64,000 bases of DNA. It comes from Leifsonia sp. fls2-241-R2A-40a. GTDB taxonomy: Bacteria > Actinomycetota > Actinomycetes > Actinomycetales > Microbacteriaceae. Every line of letters begins with the position of its first letter. Position 1 is the first letter of the stretch. Below, piece after piece: positions 30,474-38,600 of the stretch. Under the pieces are notes generated by a model that worked only from the letters and a program-made list of their open reading frames with translations, was not told where the DNA came from and searched no databases. The position numbers and the translations under genes were made by a program. The stretch is from contig NZ_JARVRS010000001.1 in the NCBI RefSeq assembly GCF_030209575.1, forward strand, positions 2,232,001 to 2,296,000, in the 5' to 3' direction.

Positions 30474-31321
30474 TCGCCGCACCGGATGCCGCGCTGCTGT
30501 GGTTGCTCGTCGCGCTCGGCGGCGTAGTGGGTCTCGCCGTCGGCTCCTTCCTCAACGTCGTCGTCTACAGGCTCCCCGCCGGCGGCTCGGTCGTAGCGCC
30601 GCCGAGCGCATGCCCCGATTGCGGATCGGCGATCCGTTCGTACGACAACATCCCGGTGCTCTCGTGGCTGCTGCTGAGAGGGCGCTGTCGCGACTGCCGC
30701 GAGCCGATCAGCTCGCGCTACCCGATGGTCGAGGGACTCACCGGGGTTCTCTTCGTCATCGTGGCCCTCGTCTTCGTGCCGCCGGTCCTCGCGGCCGCAT
30801 CGGCGCTGGCGGTCAGCGCGGCAGTGCTGATGCTGCTCGCCTTTCTCTATCTTGCGGCGATCAGCGTGACCCTCGCCCTGATCGATCTGGACACACGCAC
30901 TCTTCCGAATGCCGTCGTCCTGCCGTCATACGCGGTCGGGACCGTCCTTCTCGGCGGCGCGCTCGCGCTCCGCGGAGACGTCGCTCACCTGGTCTCGGCA
31001 GCGGTGGGCGCGGTGGCTCTCTTCACGTTCTATCTGGTGCTCGCTCTCGTGCGTCCGGGCGGTATGGGATACGGCGATGTGAAGCTCGCCGGCGTGATCG
31101 GCCTGTATCTCGGGTCGCTCGGTTGGGCGCAACTGGCGATCGGCGCCTTCGCCGCGTTCGTGCTCGGCGGCCTCTTCGGCCTGGTGCTCGTCGTCGCGCG
31201 AAGGGTGACGCGTACCGCCGGGATCCCGTTCGGGCCCTGGATGCTCGCGGGAGCGTGGATCGGAATCCTGGTCGGCGGCCCGCTGTGGGCCGGATATCTG
31301 GCAGTGATCGGTCTCGGCTGA
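30470..31321 (+). CDS. pilD: Prepilin peptidase (A24 family)
   Basis: 283 residues with about seven membrane segments. The N-terminal cytoplasmic loop holds the two CxxC pairs of the methylase domain (CPDCGSAI and CRDCREPIS), and GSFLNVVVYRLP marks the start of the domain. The two catalytic aspartates are in LIDLDTRTLPN and GMGYGDVKLAG (GxGD motif). It cuts the Gly/Phe bond of pilins and methylates the new N-terminus, serving all prepilins encoded just upstream. ATG overlaps the PilX-like stop by 4 bp. Confidence 0.94.
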   Translation: MIAAPDAALLWLLVALGGVVGLAVGSFLNVVVYRLPAGGSVVAPPSACPDCGSAIRSYDNIPVLSWLLLRGRCRDCREPISSRYPMVEGLTGVLFVIVALVFVPPVLAAASALAVSAAVLMLLAFLYLAAISVTLALIDLDTRTLPNAVVLPSYAVGTVLLGGALALRGDVAHLVSAAVGAVALFTFYLVLALVRPGGMGYGDVKLAGVIGLYLGSLGWAQLAIGAFAAFVLGGLFGLVLVVARRVTRTAGIPFGPWMLAGAWIGILVGGPLWAGYLAVIGLG

Positions 31322-31342
31322 CGGCCGGGAGATGGAGGAATC

Positions 31343-32392
31343 ATGGCGAAGAGCATCGTAGGAGTCGACATCGGCAACGGTGTCGTCCGCGCTGTCGAGG
31401 TGGCGGACGGGGCTAAGGCGAAGCCGACGCTGCTCCGGCACGCGGAGGTGCCCCTGCCGGACGGAGCCGTCAGCCGGGGGGAGGTGCTGGAGCCGAACAC
31501 TGTCGCCGCAGCGCTCCGGCAGCTGTGGAGCGCAGGCGGCTTCAAGACCAAGAACGTGATGCTGGGGATGGGGAACCAGCGGGTGCTCGCCCGCGATCTG
31601 TCCGTCCCCTCGATGTCGCTCGAGCGGATCAAGGAGTCGTTGCCCTTCCATGTGCAGGACATGCTGCCTGTGCCCGTGGCGGAGGCTCTCCTCGACTTCT
31701 ATCCGGTGTCGCAGGGTGAATCCGAGAGCGGGCCCGTGGTGCACGGACTCCTCGTGGCGGCCGTCAAAGAGGCGGTGCTCGCCAACGTGCGAGCCGCCGA
31801 ACTGGCGGGTCTCACGCCGGTGGATGTCGACCTCATCCCGTTCGCGCTCAATCGTGTGCTGGTCACTCGTCGCGGGCTCACAGGGAGCATCGCGCTCGTC
31901 CAGATCGGGAGCAACACGACGACGGTCGTGATCTCCACGGACGGCGTCCCCCAGTTCGTCCGCATCATCCCCACCGGGGGCGCCGATCTGACCGAGGCGC
32001 TGCGCGGCGGCCTGGAGATCGCACCACACGAGGCGGAGGGCCTCAAGCGATCCCTCGGGCTCGCCGCCCAGGTATCGAGCCCGGAGGAGCAGCGCGCCGT
32101 CGAGATCATCTACCAGAGCGCCAACGAGCTCCTCACGAGTCTGCGCAACACGATCAACTACTTCATGAACACGCGAGCGGAAGCGCGGATCGACGGTGTC
32201 GTCCTCACGGGTGGCGGTGCAGCGCTGCCCGGACTGCCGGAGGCGCTGGCCGAGATGACACGACTGCAGGTGGTGACGGGGGATCCATTCCTCGGGTTCG
32301 GTCTGTCGCGCGCTCTGAACGCGGATGAACTCCGGGTGAAGCGGTCGAGCCTCGCCGTCGCGCTCGGGCTCACGATGGGACGGGCAGCATGA
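31343..32392 (+). CDS. pilM: Type IV pilus assembly protein PilM
   Basis: 349 residues. Actin-like ATPase: phosphate-1 motif VGVDIGNGVVRAVEV at the N-terminus, an IALVQIGSNTTTVV phosphate-2 region and a late VVLTGGGAALPGLPEAL adenosine motif. PilM sits on the cytoplasmic side and binds the N-terminus of PilN, linking the ATPases to the membrane PilN-PilO pair. A GGAGGAATC site precedes the ATG. The start overlaps nothing, 21 bp after pilD; the stop overlaps pilN. Confidence 0.93.
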   Translation: MAKSIVGVDIGNGVVRAVEVADGAKAKPTLLRHAEVPLPDGAVSRGEVLEPNTVAAALRQLWSAGGFKTKNVMLGMGNQRVLARDLSVPSMSLERIKESLPFHVQDMLPVPVAEALLDFYPVSQGESESGPVVHGLLVAAVKEAVLANVRAAELAGLTPVDVDLIPFALNRVLVTRRGLTGSIALVQIGSNTTTVVISTDGVPQFVRIIPTGGADLTEALRGGLEIAPHEAEGLKRSLGLAAQVSSPEEQRAVEIIYQSANELLTSLRNTINYFMNTRAEARIDGVVLTGGGAALPGLPEALAEMTRLQVVTGDPFLGFGLSRALNADELRVKRSSLAVALGLTMGRAA

Positions 32393-33099
32393 ACGGCAAG
32401 AAGAAGGCGGCGCCGGAATCGGCGCCGAAACGGGAGCAGACCGCGGGGCCGGCTCCGTCGCTCGCGGTCGGATTCGATCCGCGGGTCTCGCTCATTCCGC
32501 CGGAGGTCCTCGCCGGTCGAAAGGCCAAGGCGGTCCGGCGGTCGTTGGTGTGGGGGGTGCTCGGCGTGGTGGCTGTCACCATTGCGGCGATCGGAGGGAC
32601 GGCGGTGCTCGGGCTGCAGGCGCAGCTCGAGCTGGCATCGGCCCAGGCGCAGACAGGGGAGTTGCTCGCCGAGCAGCACAAATTCGTCGACGTCAGAAAG
32701 TTCCAGGACCAGGTCGCACTGACGCAGGCTGCGCAGCAGGTGGGTGCTTCAACCGAGATCGACTGGAAGGACTACCTCGAGAAGGTCCAGGCGACGCTCC
32801 CCTCGGATGCCGCCATGACCTCGGTCACCGTCGACTCCGCGACGCCGCTCGCGACGTACGAGCAGCCGACCGCGCCGCTCCAGGGCGCCCGGGTCGCGAC
32901 GCTGACGTTCGAGGCGACGAGTCCCGTGCTCCCGGTGGTCCCCGCGTGGCTGACGTCGCTCGCGACATTGCCCGGGTTCTCCGACGCGACACCGGGTTCC
33001 GTTTCGCTCGATGACACCACGAAGCTCTACACCGTCACCATCACCATGCACATCAACGAAGCCGCGTTCGACAAGCGGTTCGACCCGAAGGGGAAGTGA
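32389..33099 (+). CDS. pilN: PilN-like type IV pilus assembly protein
   Basis: 236 residues. A cytoplasmic lead of about 45 residues holds the PilM-binding type segment (VGFDPRVSLIPPEVLAGRKA), then one membrane helix near 50-72 (VWGVLGVVAVTIAAIGGTAVL), an outside coiled-coil stretch and a beta-rich ferredoxin-like domain. The order PilM-PilN-PilO and the shared topology support the call more than sequence, which is poorly conserved in this family. ATG overlaps the pilM stop by 4 bp. Confidence 0.8.
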   Translation: MNGKKKAAPESAPKREQTAGPAPSLAVGFDPRVSLIPPEVLAGRKAKAVRRSLVWGVLGVVAVTIAAIGGTAVLGLQAQLELASAQAQTGELLAEQHKFVDVRKFQDQVALTQAAQQVGASTEIDWKDYLEKVQATLPSDAAMTSVTVDSATPLATYEQPTAPLQGARVATLTFEATSPVLPVVPAWLTSLATLPGFSDATPGSVSLDDTTKLYTVTITMHINEAAFDKRFDPKGK

Positions 33100-33863
33100 C
33101 CGTGGACAAGAACAGGCTCTGGATGATCGGCAGCATCCTCGTCATGGCCCTGGTCGTGGCAGGCGGCTGGGTGGTGGGCATCCAGCCGCAGCTCGCTGCC
33201 ATCGCAGACGCCGCGACGCAGAAGGCGGCCGTGGACGACACGAACGCCCGCAACGTTCAGGTGCTCGCGCAGCTGAAGAAGGAATCGGCCGACCTGCCTG
33301 CGCTCAAGGCGAAGCTCGCCCAGCTGGCGGCCTCGGTGCCCGACGGCTCCAGCATCCCGTCGTTCACCGATCAGCTGAATGCCTTGTACACCAGCAGCAA
33401 CGTCATCTGCGTCGATCAGGCATTCGCGGATGCTGTGGCCTACAAGCCGGTGACCCCCGTCGCGGCGCCTCCGGCCTCCGGGGCGACCTCCTCGTCGTCG
33501 CCGAGCCCTTCGCCCACGCCGGCCGTTACACCGGCCCCGGCGCCGACGGCCGCGCCGGCCGGTGTCCCCCCGGTTGCGAACGCCCTGATCACATCGCAGA
33601 ACTTCGCCGCCCAACCGGTGACGATCACTGTTCGAGGTCAGTACGCCGACATCCTGAACTTCGTGCACGGCCTGCAGACCGGTCCGCGCTTGTTCTTGGT
33701 CACTGCGCTCAGCACCGCACCGACGACGGGGACCAACGCGGCACCGGGATCGCTCGACGGCAAAATCGCCGGGTACATCTACTCGCTGACCTCCTCCCAG
33801 GCGCAGGCGGCGTCGGCGGCGGGGACGACATCGTCGGGAACGACGGCGGAGGCTTCCAAGTAG
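33096..33863 (+). CDS. pilO: PilO-like type IV pilus assembly protein
   Basis: 255 residues. Short cytoplasmic start, a membrane helix near 10-28 (MIGSILVMALVVAGGWVVG), a coiled-coil (AAVDDTNARNVQVLAQLKKE) and a beta domain near 170-225 (VTITVRGQYADILNFVHGL) as in PilO. A Pro/Ser/Thr-rich insert (about 120-150) separates helix and domain. GTG 33096 overlaps the pilN stop; a second GTG at 33102 is possible. No pilP or pilQ follows, as expected in a one-membrane cell. Confidence 0.78.
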   Translation: MTVDKNRLWMIGSILVMALVVAGGWVVGIQPQLAAIADAATQKAAVDDTNARNVQVLAQLKKESADLPALKAKLAQLAASVPDGSSIPSFTDQLNALYTSSNVICVDQAFADAVAYKPVTPVAAPPASGATSSSSPSPSPTPAVTPAPAPTAAPAGVPPVANALITSQNFAAQPVTITVRGQYADILNFVHGLQTGPRLFLVTALSTAPTTGTNAAPGSLDGKIAGYIYSLTSSQAQAASAAGTTSSGTTAEASK

Positions 33864-33953
33864 CGGCCGCCCCGGTCCCGCCTCCCGGCCCTCCGGCACC
33901 CCCGTTGCTACAGTGGCACCCGACGGGCCCGCCGGGCCGATGGAGGAGCCACG

Positions 33954-35117
33954 ATGAGCGACACGCCGGACGCGCCGAAGCGCGCGACCTACGAGCCGGG
34001 GCCGGACGCTGAGCGAGCGGACGCCGAGCAGGTGGCTGCCGAGCAGGCGCCCGCGACCGCTCCGGCAGCATCGGCCGCCGCCGAGCCCACGGACACCGAC
34101 TCGCAGGTCGTGGCGCCGCCGTCGAACCCCGTCTCCGCCCGCGGCCACATCAACAGCCCGGCGGAGGAGGAGCAGGCACCTGCCGCCGTTCCCGCCGAGC
34201 CGGCGGAGCCGCAGCGTCCCGCCGCCATCTCCGAGCCCGAGCCCGTCGTTTCGAGCGAGGACGACGTCGCCGCCGCCGTGGCGCGCAACAGCGCCCAGCC
34301 GGGCGCGACGGCCGGGGGAGACGCGACCGTCGACACCGCTTCGCCCGTCGAGGCGGCCACTCCGGTCATCGTCGCGGCGGAAGCCGCCAACCTGCGCCAG
34401 ACGGACGCGACCGCCGGCGCCTCCGCCGCGCACACGGGCGAGGCGACCGCCGCAGCGACTGCGGCGACCGCAACCGCCGCCGCCCCAGCAGCCGTCCCGG
34501 TAGCGGGCCCGCAGCCGGTCGCGCCCATCTACCTCCAGCGCCCCGAGCCGCCCAAGAAGAAGAGCAACCGTGGCGTCGGCATCCTGATCGCCCTCGTCGG
34601 GACGATCGCCTTCGCCATTCTGTGGGCGGCAGCGGTCCTCATCGTCGGCTCGCTGCTGACGCCGAGCGACGAGTTCCTGCCCGCGCTGCGCGAGTTCTTC
34701 ACGGGCGGCGTCGCGTTCGGCCTGCGGGGCTGGGCGCCGATCCTGGCGTTCTTCATCGGGATGGTCGTGCTCATCCAGATCCTGAACCGGGCGCGCTGGT
34801 GGGCCTACATCCTGGGCGGCCTGTTCGTCGCGATCTTCGTGTACTTCGTCTACATCGGCGCGGGCCTCATCGACGCGCAGTACTGGCGGCGCACGCCCGA
34901 CGAGTTCGCGATCCTGATCCGCAGCGCCTGGGTGAACCCGTTCGCCGTGCTCGCGGGTGTCATCGCTCGCGAGGTGTCCATCTGGACCGGCGCCTGGCTG
35001 GCCGCGCGCGGCCGCAAGCTGAAGGCACGCAATGCCGAAGCGCAGGCGGACTACGAGCAGCAGGTCGCCGACGCCCAGAATCAGGCCGCCGCGGCGTACA
35101 CGCAGCAGGGATACTGA
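33954..35117 (+). CDS. Membrane protein with long Ala/Pro/Glu-rich N-terminus
   Basis: 387 residues. The first ~190 are low-complexity (Ala, Pro, Glu, Thr) and probably disordered in the cytoplasm, ending in PPKKKSNRGVG. Then come four membrane segments (about 205-230, 245-275, 280-305, 330-350) and a short charged coil at the end. No recognised family. A GGAGG precedes the ATG. The gap from pilO is 90 bp; a TACAGT at 33909-33914 could be its -10. It probably forms a pair with the next gene. Confidence 0.6.
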   Translation: MSDTPDAPKRATYEPGPDAERADAEQVAAEQAPATAPAASAAAEPTDTDSQVVAPPSNPVSARGHINSPAEEEQAPAAVPAEPAEPQRPAAISEPEPVVSSEDDVAAAVARNSAQPGATAGGDATVDTASPVEAATPVIVAAEAANLRQTDATAGASAAHTGEATAAATAATATAAAPAAVPVAGPQPVAPIYLQRPEPPKKKSNRGVGILIALVGTIAFAILWAAAVLIVGSLLTPSDEFLPALREFFTGGVAFGLRGWAPILAFFIGMVVLIQILNRARWWAYILGGLFVAIFVYFVYIGAGLIDAQYWRRTPDEFAILIRSAWVNPFAVLAGVIAREVSIWTGAWLAARGRKLKARNAEAQADYEQQVADAQNQAAAAYTQQGY

Positions 35118-35129
35118 CCCGGGTGACGC

Positions 35130-35621
35130 ATGCGTGACGAGCGGGCCTACGCCACCGTCGTCGCGTTCTTCGCGGCGGGGCTGTACGCCGCGCTGCTGAT
35201 CGCCGCCTTCGGGCTGATCTCGCTCGCCGCCGAGACGGACGTCGTGACCGATCCCGCCGTCGGTCCCCTCGTGGGCCCGACGATGGTCATAGCAGCGACG
35301 CTCATGCTCCTCGTCCTCCTCATCGTGCTCGGGACGCGCGTGCCCGGCGAGCGGCAGAAGCTGTCGCCGGGCGCGGCCCTCGGCGTCGGCGTCGCCTGTT
35401 ACGCGGTCTTCATCGCCGCGGGCGGCATCGCCGGTGCCTTCGGCGACCCGCGCGACCCCCTGCACTACCTTCTGTTCGCGCTGGCGCAGCTTCTCCGCTG
35501 GCCCGCTATCACCGCGGGCATCCTCGCGTTCCTCGTCACCCTGCTGTACCAGCTCGTCCTCGTCGGCCGGTTCCGCCAGCGCGGCCGCCCCCGCTGGCCG
35601 TGGGAGCGCGACGAGGAGTAA
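35130..35621 (+). CDS. Four-pass membrane protein, unknown
   Basis: 163 residues with four hydrophobic segments (about 8-32, 45-68, 85-105, 125-145) and a basic/acidic C-terminus (RQRGRPRWPWERDEE) likely inside. Loops are short. No family recognised. It starts 12 bp after the previous gene, so the two are probably cotranscribed. Its end lies 6 bp from the end of the converging FtsK-like gene and no terminator is visible. Confidence 0.6.
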   Translation: MRDERAYATVVAFFAAGLYAALLIAAFGLISLAAETDVVTDPAVGPLVGPTMVIAATLMLLVLLIVLGTRVPGERQKLSPGAALGVGVACYAVFIAAGGIAGAFGDPRDPLHYLLFALAQLLRWPAITAGILAFLVTLLYQLVLVGRFRQRGRPRWPWERDEE

Positions 35622-35627
35622 GCCCGC

Positions 35628-38600
35628 TCAGACCCGCACGCGGGCGGGGAGGGGCGCATCCACCAGCGGCAGTTGCACCCGCGCGAAGCCGCCCTTCTGG
35701 ATGAACACCCCGCGTCCCGGGGGAAACTCGGATCGGTTCGACCGGGGCAGCGGCGTCTTCAACAGCACGTCGCCCTCGATCCAATCCGGTTGCAGGAGCA
35801 GCCCGCGCCGGCCGTTCTTCACCTCGCCGAGCAGCGGCCACGAGCTGCCCCATGCGCTGGTCTCCGCCTCCGCGACCAGCAGGTGTTCGCTGCGGCGGGC
35901 CGCCCGCACCAGTTCCACGAGAGGGGACTCCGCCGACGTCTGGAGGAAGTCGGCGATGCTCTCGACGAACACCGCGACGCGCCCCGCGGTGTCGGGATCG
36001 GCGAGGGCGACCGCGAGTTCCTTCGCCAGGTCCGCTGCCTCCGCAGCTGTGAGCGCGCGGTCGGTCCACACGCTCGACGCCGCCAGCGCCGACCGAGCGT
36101 TCCCGACGTAATACAGACGGGTATCGGCATCGGATCGGGCCACCGCGTTCGCGAGCGCCGCCAGCGCCGTGGTGCGCCCGCTCGCCGGCGGCCCGGCGAC
36201 CAGCAGGGTGCCGGACGGCTCGAACCCGAGCGGACCGAGGTCGAGGTCGCCGATGCCGAGCACCGGAAGGCCGCCGATCTCGTCGGGGAGAGAGGTCGGC
36301 ATGAGCTTCTTCGGCAGCGATCCGACGACGGGCGCGGACCGGACCCCCGCGCGCTCCATCGCCTCCGCGAGCCGTCTCACCGCCTCCGACTCGTCCGCTG
36401 CGGCGGCCGAGCCTCCGAGCACGGCGATCTGGGTCTCGTGCCCGTCCACGATGGCGCGCCCCGGCGGCGAAGCAGGGGAAAGGATGTCACCGGGCACGTC
36501 GAGCAGCCCGTAGCCGTCGTCGGCGAGCCGCAGCACCACGCGGCGTTGCACCAGCGAAGTGATCGCGGTCGGGACGGCACCGGGGCGGTCGCCCGTCAGC
36601 GCGACGTGCATCCCGAGACGTCGGCCGTCGGCGAGGAGGTTCCGGAACACGTCGTACCACTCCGACCGGCCGGCCGTGATCTCGAAGTCCTCGCGGAAGC
36701 GGGCGAAGCCGTCGACGAGCAGCAGGATGCGCGGCTCGTCCTGCTGCCCGGTGCGCGCACGGTACTCGGTGATGTTCGAGGCGTTCGCCGCTGCGAAGCG
36801 CGGTCCCCGGTCGTCGAGCGTCTGCTTCAGCGCCCGAAACAGCCGGATGATGCGCTCCGGGTCGTCGCCGCCGATGACCGACCCGACATGCGGCAGCTTC
36901 TCGAGCATGAGAAGGCTGCCGGCGCCGAAGTCCAGCCCGTAGACGTGCACGGGTCCGCCGCGCCGCGAGATCCCCGCAGCCGACGCGAGTGTCCGCAGCA
37001 CGGTCGATTTCCCTGAGCCGCCGGTGCCGTAGACGACGATGTTGCCGTCGACGTCCGGCTGGAAAGAGACGGGCCGCTGCTCCTGCCGGTCGGGGATGTC
37101 CGCAATTCCGAGCAGCAGCTCGGCGTCTGTTCGCTGCCGCAGCAGCCGTAGATCGTAGGCCGCGGCGAGTTCGTCGAGCCAGGGACGACGGGGTGGCGGG
37201 AGCTGCGCTTCCGCCCGTGCGCGCACGATCGAGGCGATCATCCGCTGCTGGTCCGTCGGCCCGAGGTCCCGCTCCGGCTCCTCGACGGGACGCTCCTCTT
37301 CCCAGCGCGCCTCGCCGCCGAACCGCAACTCGGCCACGTCGACGGTCGCCGCCTCCGGCTCCTGCTCCCGCGGCGTCCACCCGCCCGCGTATGCGGACTG
37401 AAACCGTACGAGCCGGCCGGGACCTGTCCTCGCCAGGCCGCGGCCGGGGATGCCGGGATCGATGTGGGCGGCGTCGGCCACGCCGACCACATCCTGGCTG
37501 TCCGACTCGTCGGCCATGCGCAGCGCGATCCGGAGGTTGGTGTTGGCGCGGAGGTTGTCCGTGATGACACCGGCCGGTCGCTGCGTCGCCATGATGAGGT
37601 GGATGCCGAGCGAGCGTCCGCGTTGTGCGATGTCGACCACACCGTCCACGAATTCGGGCACCTCGTTGACCAAGGCAGCGAACTCGTCGATGACGAGCAC
37701 GAGCGCAGGGGGACTGTCGGGGTCGCCGCGCTTCTCGAGCTCGATCAGATCCTTGGCCTTCTTCCGGTTGAGCAGGTGCTCCCGGTGGCGCAGCTCGGCT
37801 CGGAGGCTGGTCAGCGCCCGGCGAACCAGGTGCGGGCTCAGATCGGTGACGAGCCCCACGCAGTGCGGAAGGCTGACGCAGTCGGCGAAGGCGGAGCCGC
37901 CCTTGTAGTCCACGAAGAGGAAGGTGACCCGGTCCGGGCTGTACTCGGCGGCCATCGCGAGCACCCACGATTGCAGGAACTCGCTCTTGCCGGCGCCGGT
38001 GGTGCCGCCGACGAGCGCGTGCGGGCCCTGAGTGCGCAGATCGAGGTGCATGGTGTCGACGCCGGCGGAGCCGATGGTGGCGCGCAGCGTCCCGGGCCGT
38101 CGCCGTCCGGGCGCGGCACCGACGGTGCGGTCGTGGATGGAGGCGTTCTGTCGCCAGCGGTCCACCACGGCAGCCGACGATGCGGCGATCTCGTGCCCGA
38201 GGAGCGTGACAAGAGAGGTCGCTCGGGGAAGGTCGGACGCGTCGGCGACCGGCGCACCGGCGTCGATGACCGGTGACATGCGCTTGGCGTAGTCGAGCGC
38301 GGTCGCGGCGCTGACGGCCTCGGTGACGACCTCGTCCACCGTCTCTCCGCTGCGCACGAATCCCGCGCGAGCCCGGTTCGGCTCGTCCGTGTGCTGGAGG
38401 AACGTCCGGCACACGGCCGGGAGCCGGCCGACGTCGTCCGAGAGCCAGACGGGAAAGACGCCCGCGTCGGCCGCTGCCTCCGCGAACTGCACGAGTCGCG
38501 CACGGTCGACCGCGACGTCGTCCGAGATGACGACGACGGCCGCGGGGACAGGGGACAGCGTGCCGTCGGTGTTCTGCGACCGGCCGACCTCGGCACCGCG

